A stretch of DNA of 64,000 bases, from positions 1 through 64,000 of the forward strand of contig DATGHC010000018.1 in assembly GCA_035308165.1 (NCBI GenBank). Reading direction: 5' to 3'. The notes under the pieces are model-generated. The model saw nothing but the letters and a program-made list of their open reading frames with translations, ran no database searches and was not told where the DNA came from. This document shows, one piece after another, positions 59,961-64,000 of the stretch (the first letter of the stretch is position 1; each line of letters opens with the position of its first letter). Both the position numbers and the translations under genes were made by a program. This stretch comes from DASTCZ01 sp035308165 (GTDB taxonomy: Bacteria > Acidobacteriota > Terriglobia > Acidiferrales > UBA7541).

Positions 59961-62900
59961 TTAATCGCCGCCGCGGGTGGAAAGGCTGGGCTCTACTGCA
60001 GGCGATGGAGTGGCCGGCTTCGGCGGCTCCGGCTCGACTCCGCGCCATCCCACAGGTCGCCCTTTGACGGCCTGGGTCAGTGCCCGGAACAACACGAAGT
60101 ACATCATTTGACGGTAGTAGAAGCGTTGAAGGATGAGCGGCAGCAGCAACGACCAATCCTCTTTTTTCTCGAGCAGAAAGGCGATCACGCACGCCAGCAG
60201 GTCAATCAACATGAAGCCCAGGAAAAACACCACCGATTGAACGATGTCTTGGCTGGTCCAGAGCTGCGGCAATTGCATGACGCGGAATTGCGCCAGTCCC
60301 CAAAATGCCAGCGAGAGCAGAAACAGCAAATCAATCACTGGGGAGAAAAGGGGCAACATTAGCTGAAACAGAAAAATATTGGGGATGGCAATCCATCCAA
60401 GCGTGCCGTAGCGCCATCGGCCAACCGTATCGCGGTGTTTCCACACGGATTGCAAAGTTCCGAATGTCCACCGAAAACGCTGCCGGATCAGCGCCCCCGC
60501 AGTTTCAGGCGCTTGCGTGTAACCGATAGCTTCCTCGTCATAGCAAATGCGCCAGCCCGCCCGCCGAATCGCAATCGTCAGATCAGTATCCTCCGCGACT
60601 GTTTGCGCGCTGAAACCTCCCGCGGCCCGCATGGCTTCCACGCGCCAGGCCCCCACGGCCCCCGGAACCACGGGAATGCAGTTCAGCAAATCAAATGCGC
60701 GCTTTTCCATGTTCTGGCTGGTGATGTATTCCAGGGCTTGCCACCGTGTAAGCCAGCGAGTCCGGTTGCCCACTTTCACGTTGCCCGCCACAGCACCCAC
60801 ATTGGCATCGGCGAAATTTCGCACCAATTTGCCAACGGCTTGGGGCTCAATGGAAGTGTCGGCATCAATGGTAATAATGATGGGACTGGTGGCTGCTTCC
60901 AGCATGAGAGCCAGTGCAGCCGGCTTGCCTCGGTTCACCTGGTGGAATATCCGCACCCGCGGGTCGCCGCCAAAGTGTTCGTCGAGAAGGTCTCCCGTCC
61001 GATCGGTGGAACCATCATCCACCACCAGGATTTCTTTGTTGGGATAATCGGCCGCCAGCGCCGAGGTAACCGTCTGGACGATAACGTCTTCCTCATTGTA
61101 AGCGGGGATCAGGATACTCACCTGCGGCTTGAAATCGGGGTGATCGCCCGGAGCGGGACGCAGCTTTTCAACCAAGGCCAGAAGGCCAATAATGAGTGCG
61201 CGGCCGCTGACCAACAAAATTCCGAAAATAAAAACCGCGGCAATGCCCACGCGGAATATGAAGAGCAGCCCAAAGATGGACGCGTCCGCCCGCGCGGCCC
61301 ACAGTTCACGGCCCGTAACCGGCGGCATCACCTGTGCCCGCGTCTGATTTACGAGCTCCGAGACCGGCACAATCTCATAACCCGCGGCGCGCAATCCATC
61401 AATCACCTGTGGAAGCGCGGCCACGGTCTGGCTGCGGTCGCCGCCGCCGTCGTGCATCATAATGATGCTGCCAGTCGAGGCATCCGCAAGCGTTCTCTGG
61501 ACGATCAACGACGCAGCAGGTGGCGCGCCGCCACCGACATCTCCCCAGTCGTGCGGATCAATTCTCGCGCCCACCAGCATGTATCCCATGCCTTGCGCAA
61601 TGGGGAGCACCGACACTTCATCCGCGGTTTCCGGCTGGTGGTCAATGCCGAACGGCGGCCGGAAAAAAACCGTTTTCACGCCGAGCTGCGCCTCGATTAG
61701 CCGCTCGGTCAGGTTCAGTTCCCACTGGAGCCGCGATGTCGGCACTCCCTCCACAAACGGCTCGTGAGTGTAAGTGTGGTTGCCAATTTCGTGGCCTTCC
61801 TTAAATTCGCGCTCCAAAATTTGCGGATACCGGTTGGCGTTTTCCCCGATTACAAAAAACGTGGCCGGGACCCTCTTATCACGCAAGACATCCAGGATCT
61901 TAGGCGTCCACGAATCATCCGGGCCGTCGTCAAACGTCAGAGCCAACTTGTGGGGAGCCGCGCCCATCTCCTCGATGTGCCAGGCAAGCGGAGTCTTCTG
62001 AATCGACTCATCCTGAATTGTGTCGCTCGCCGAGTCGTACCGAAAAGTTCGCTGGCCATTCTGCGGAGTATCCAGGATCCGCCAGATATCTCCAGACCCC
62101 TCAAGAATCAGGTCCGGCCCAGGTGGCATATCGCCCAACTTTGACCGCGCTGCGGCGTCCGGTTGGTTGGTGTCCCAGACGTACCATATCGATGCATCGG
62201 CCATTCCCAATCGCCACAGCACCGTGCCCCGCACACCCGCGCGCTCCGATGCACGCATTTGGTTGTAGGCCGTCACCGCATCCGTGAACCACACCTGGTG
62301 AACGTGGTTGTGCTCGTCGTAGTAGGAGAAGTGGGGATTCAACGAATCAGAATCAAATTCAACTTGTGCATCCGATTCGGAAGCAGTGAGGAGTGCATCC
62401 TGAACACTCATGTCTTGCGCCGGTTCGCCTGCCTTTTGTGTTTCCTCCCAGTCATATCCATAGTTGGAAATGGCCATGATGATCTTGGCCGGCGGCACAA
62501 CTTTCACCAGCGCGTCCAGATTCCGCTGAAACCAGGCTTGCGAGGCGATTGGCCCGGGGGCCGAAGTCTTCCAGTGCTCATCGTAATTCATCAACGCGAT
62601 GGCGTCGGCTTGCTTTCCCAGAAACGCATAGTCGTAGTCGGGGTCCAATGCCGGCAGCGCGATCATCAACTTCAACGCTTTCGAGTGCAATTCGGTGGCA
62701 AGCTCGGCGGAGAATGCGCGGAAGTGGGGCTGGTCCTTCACTGCCAGGTCTTCAAAGTCCAGGCACAATCCTTGTTCGTGCATTTGCAAAATGTAAGTAA
62801 CCAGCGTGCCTTCCAACTTCTTGCGGGCCGCCGGGTTAGCCAGCAATTGCGATAATTCCTTCGCATTCCAGATTTCGCCTTCTTCATCAATGTTATTGAC

Positions 62901-63437
62901 TAGCGCCATCACCTGGATTTCAACGTTTGCCGCGAGCATCCAGCTGTGGAGCCTGCTCGCCGCGTTGATCCGCGCGGCCTCATCTGCTCCCAGGTGAGGA
63001 TGCTCGTGATCCGTGGAATCCATCACGTCCACCAGTCCATCCGCCGAAATCACGTGGACCTCTTCCGGAAAAATCAAGTCGAGATCCTTGTAATGCATTT
63101 TCAAACTGGCCAGGGCCCTGGCGTCAGAGTCAATGTAAAATGCCGCTCGAAGCGGGTCGGGATTTGATACCGCTTGCCCCAGCGCCGCCACGCGGTGACG
63201 CCGGCCCGGTCGCCCTGTGGTCCTCTTAGGCGGGGCTTTCGTCAGGACGGGACGGCGCACGGCAATCGTGTTTTGCAGGATCAGGCTCGGCAGAGATACG
63301 GTGCGGATAATGCTTACGAAGAATGTCAGCAAGAGCAGTGTGACAACGGCCCCGCTGATTTCCAGCGCTCGACGAGTGAAAAACCAGCGCCGCCGATTCT
63401 CGTCGTAGAATATTGGCTTGCTTTGTTTCACCACCAT
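59961..63437 (-). CDS. Trifunctional GH18-like / NodB deacetylase / GT2 processive glycosyltransferase
   Basis: 1158 residues in one frame. N-terminal helix (~29-47). Residues ~95-430 are a GH18-like barrel with LCLDFED (Asp227, Glu229). Residues ~485-700 are a NodB polysaccharide deacetylase: LALTFDDGPDDSW (Asp503, Asp504), GHEIGNHTYTHEPF (His554, His558), FFRPPFG and MMHDGGG. Helices ~722-760 lead to a GT2 processive synthase: PQVSILIPAYNEEDVI, VVDDGSTD, ITIDADTSIE, AEDTDLTIAIRRAGWRICYD and RQRFRW, then C-terminal helices. It resembles the single-chain polymer systems that make, deacetylate and hydrolyse beta-linked N-acetylglucosamine-type polysaccharide. The polymer is not known. Confidence 0.9.
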   Translation of the reverse strand: MVVKQSKPIFYDENRRRWFFTRRALEISGAVVTLLLLTFFVSIIRTVSLPSLILQNTIAVRRPVLTKAPPKRTTGRPGRRHRVAALGQAVSNPDPLRAAFYIDSDARALASLKMHYKDLDLIFPEEVHVISADGLVDVMDSTDHEHPHLGADEAARINAASRLHSWMLAANVEIQVMALVNNIDEEGEIWNAKELSQLLANPAARKKLEGTLVTYILQMHEQGLCLDFEDLAVKDQPHFRAFSAELATELHSKALKLMIALPALDPDYDYAFLGKQADAIALMNYDEHWKTSAPGPIASQAWFQRNLDALVKVVPPAKIIMAISNYGYDWEETQKAGEPAQDMSVQDALLTASESDAQVEFDSDSLNPHFSYYDEHNHVHQVWFTDAVTAYNQMRASERAGVRGTVLWRLGMADASIWYVWDTNQPDAAARSKLGDMPPGPDLILEGSGDIWRILDTPQNGQRTFRYDSASDTIQDESIQKTPLAWHIEEMGAAPHKLALTFDDGPDDSWTPKILDVLRDKRVPATFFVIGENANRYPQILEREFKEGHEIGNHTYTHEPFVEGVPTSRLQWELNLTERLIEAQLGVKTVFFRPPFGIDHQPETADEVSVLPIAQGMGYMLVGARIDPHDWGDVGGGAPPAASLIVQRTLADASTGSIIMMHDGGGDRSQTVAALPQVIDGLRAAGYEIVPVSELVNQTRAQVMPPVTGRELWAARADASIFGLLFIFRVGIAAVFIFGILLVSGRALIIGLLALVEKLRPAPGDHPDFKPQVSILIPAYNEEDVIVQTVTSALAADYPNKEILVVDDGSTDRTGDLLDEHFGGDPRVRIFHQVNRGKPAALALMLEAATSPIIITIDADTSIEPQAVGKLVRNFADANVGAVAGNVKVGNRTRWLTRWQALEYITSQNMEKRAFDLLNCIPVVPGAVGAWRVEAMRAAGGFSAQTVAEDTDLTIAIRRAGWRICYDEEAIGYTQAPETAGALIRQRFRWTFGTLQSVWKHRDTVGRWRYGTLGWIAIPNIFLFQLMLPLFSPVIDLLFLLSLAFWGLAQFRVMQLPQLWTSQDIVQSVVFFLGFMLIDLLACVIAFLLEKKEDWSLLLPLILQRFYYRQMMYFVLFRALTQAVKGRPVGWRGVEPEPPKPATPSPAVEPSLSTRGGD

Positions 63438-63523
63438 ATTAGAAGCTATCGGCCTGGCCGGGCTCTGTCAATGATCCGCGTCATGGCTTCCCACCGGTCT
63501 TTAACGCACCGGCAACCCGCACC

Positions 63524-64000
63524 ATGAAAAACTCCCCGCGATCTCGCTGGCTGTGGATGGCCGCTCTGTTCGCGGGAATGGCGCTGCGCGCTTTCCTTGT
63601 CTTCGCGGTCAGTCCCGGTACTGGCGACGGGCCGATGTACAAAGAGCTTGCGCAAAACTGGCGCGATCACGGAATTTATGGCCTGGACCTGGGCGGAAAA
63701 ATCACTCCTGTCGATATACGCATGCCCGGATATCCTGCATTCCTGGCTGCAGCCTCCATTATATTTGGACGCGGCGACCGGCCTCCGATGTTGGCTCAAG
63801 CCGTTGTTGATATTGTAACCTGTTTACTGACCGCCGCGTTGGCTGCCTTGCTGGTTCCACCCGAATCGAAAAAGAAGGTGGCATTGGCGGCACTTTGGTT
63901 ATCGGCCCTATGCCCCTTCATTGCCAGCTACGCTTCCGCCCCGCTCACGGAAGTCCTGGCCACTTTTTGGACCGTGGTGGCTCTCGTTGCTTTTGCGGCC
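63524..64000 (+). CDS. GT39/ArnT-type membrane glycosyltransferase, cut off by window edge
   Basis: An open frame from the ATG at 63524 runs to the window end (159 codons so far). It begins with an arginine-rich cytoplasmic start and a first helix (AALFAGMALRAFLVFAVSP), then a luminal stretch GDGPMYKELAQNWRDHGIYG with ITPVDIRMPGYPAFLAA, the Asp-containing first loop of the dolichyl-phosphate-mannose mannosyltransferase/ArnT family (GT-C fold), and further helices (VVDIVTCLLTAALAALL, VALAALWLSALCPFIAS). It likely transfers a sugar from a lipid carrier on the periplasmic side. It is divergent from the giant GT2 gene with an 86 bp gap. Confidence 0.78.
   Translation, partial: MKNSPRSRWLWMAALFAGMALRAFLVFAVSPGTGDGPMYKELAQNWRDHGIYGLDLGGKITPVDIRMPGYPAFLAAASIIFGRGDRPPMLAQAVVDIVTCLLTAALAALLVPPESKKKVALAALWLSALCPFIASYASAPLTEVLATFWTVVALVAFAA

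Noticed and set aside
60435..61700. 421-residue plus-strand open frame inside the giant reverse-strand gene
   Set aside because: Shadow of the GT2/deacetylase region, which shows complete catalytic motifs on the other strand.

Overview
The window is a 64 kb stretch of bacterial chromosome, moderately GC-rich, and most likely from the Acidobacteriota. That assignment is an inference from gene content, not from a phylogenetic marker. The content includes an orphan MacB-type permease of the ADOP type, a winged-helix plus TPR one-component regulator, two very large secreted zinc metalloproteases of the DUF5117/DUF4953 type, many small signal-peptide proteins of unknown function, and futalosine-pathway menaquinone synthesis (mqnA). 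I see no rRNA, intact tRNA, CRISPR array, insertion sequence or prophage.

Layout. 0-0.7 kb: 5' part of mqnA. 0.9-8 kb: an accessory stretch that looks lower in GC, with a HipA-like kinase, an orphan LuxR regulator, a secreted trypsin-like protease with an unknown C-terminal domain, a lipoprotein and several small secreted or membrane proteins. 8-14 kb: an ADOP permease flanked by two copies of a ~120 bp leader-like repeat, with a possible third copy near 13.2 kb; between copies lie a stand-alone RlaP-like nucleotidyltransferase, a membrane protein and a frameshifted SnoaL-like gene. 14-23.8 kb: wHTH-TPR regulator, periplasmic alpha-carbonic anhydrase, GT2 glycosyltransferase, two hypothetical genes, metalloprotease 1, a small gene bracketed by a duplicated metalloprotease tail, and an SDR. 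23.9-33.1 kb: dprA, topA, a DUF1697 gene, a XerC/D recombinase, an outer-membrane barrel protein and metalloprotease 2. 33.3-34.3 kb: an HTH-nucleotidyltransferase/HEPN pair with a perfect 16 bp palindrome at its start.

35-39.5 kb is a housekeeping ribosome/NAD cluster: rplU-rpmA, a terminator, then obg-nadD-rsfS-(sigma54-type activator)-rlmH, the last five tightly spaced or overlapping. 40.6-47.9 kb carries a small membrane protein behind an apparent attenuator, cobO, accD-folC, a C26 amidotransferase, an SDR, a secreted protein and a Tat-exported PLP enzyme. 48.1-51.1 kb is a LiaF-like membrane protein operon with a LytS/LytR two-component pair. 51.1-54.4 kb is hslV-hslU with a fibronectin-type lipoprotein. 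54.4-59.9 kb holds central metabolism (FAH-family hydrolase, transaldolase-type aldolase, citrate synthase, acyl-CoA carboxylase beta subunit). 60-63.4 kb is one giant reverse-strand gene fusing a GH18-like domain, a NodB deacetylase and a processive GT2 synthase, divergent from the start of a GT39-type membrane glycosyltransferase that runs off the end.

The points most worth following are the repeats around the ADOP gene, the duplicated metalloprotease tail with a captured small gene, the HTH-MNT/HEPN module, the promoter-plus-terminator leader at 40.64 kb, the activator embedded in the obg-rlmH operon, the HslV propeptide, and the triple-domain polysaccharide enzyme.
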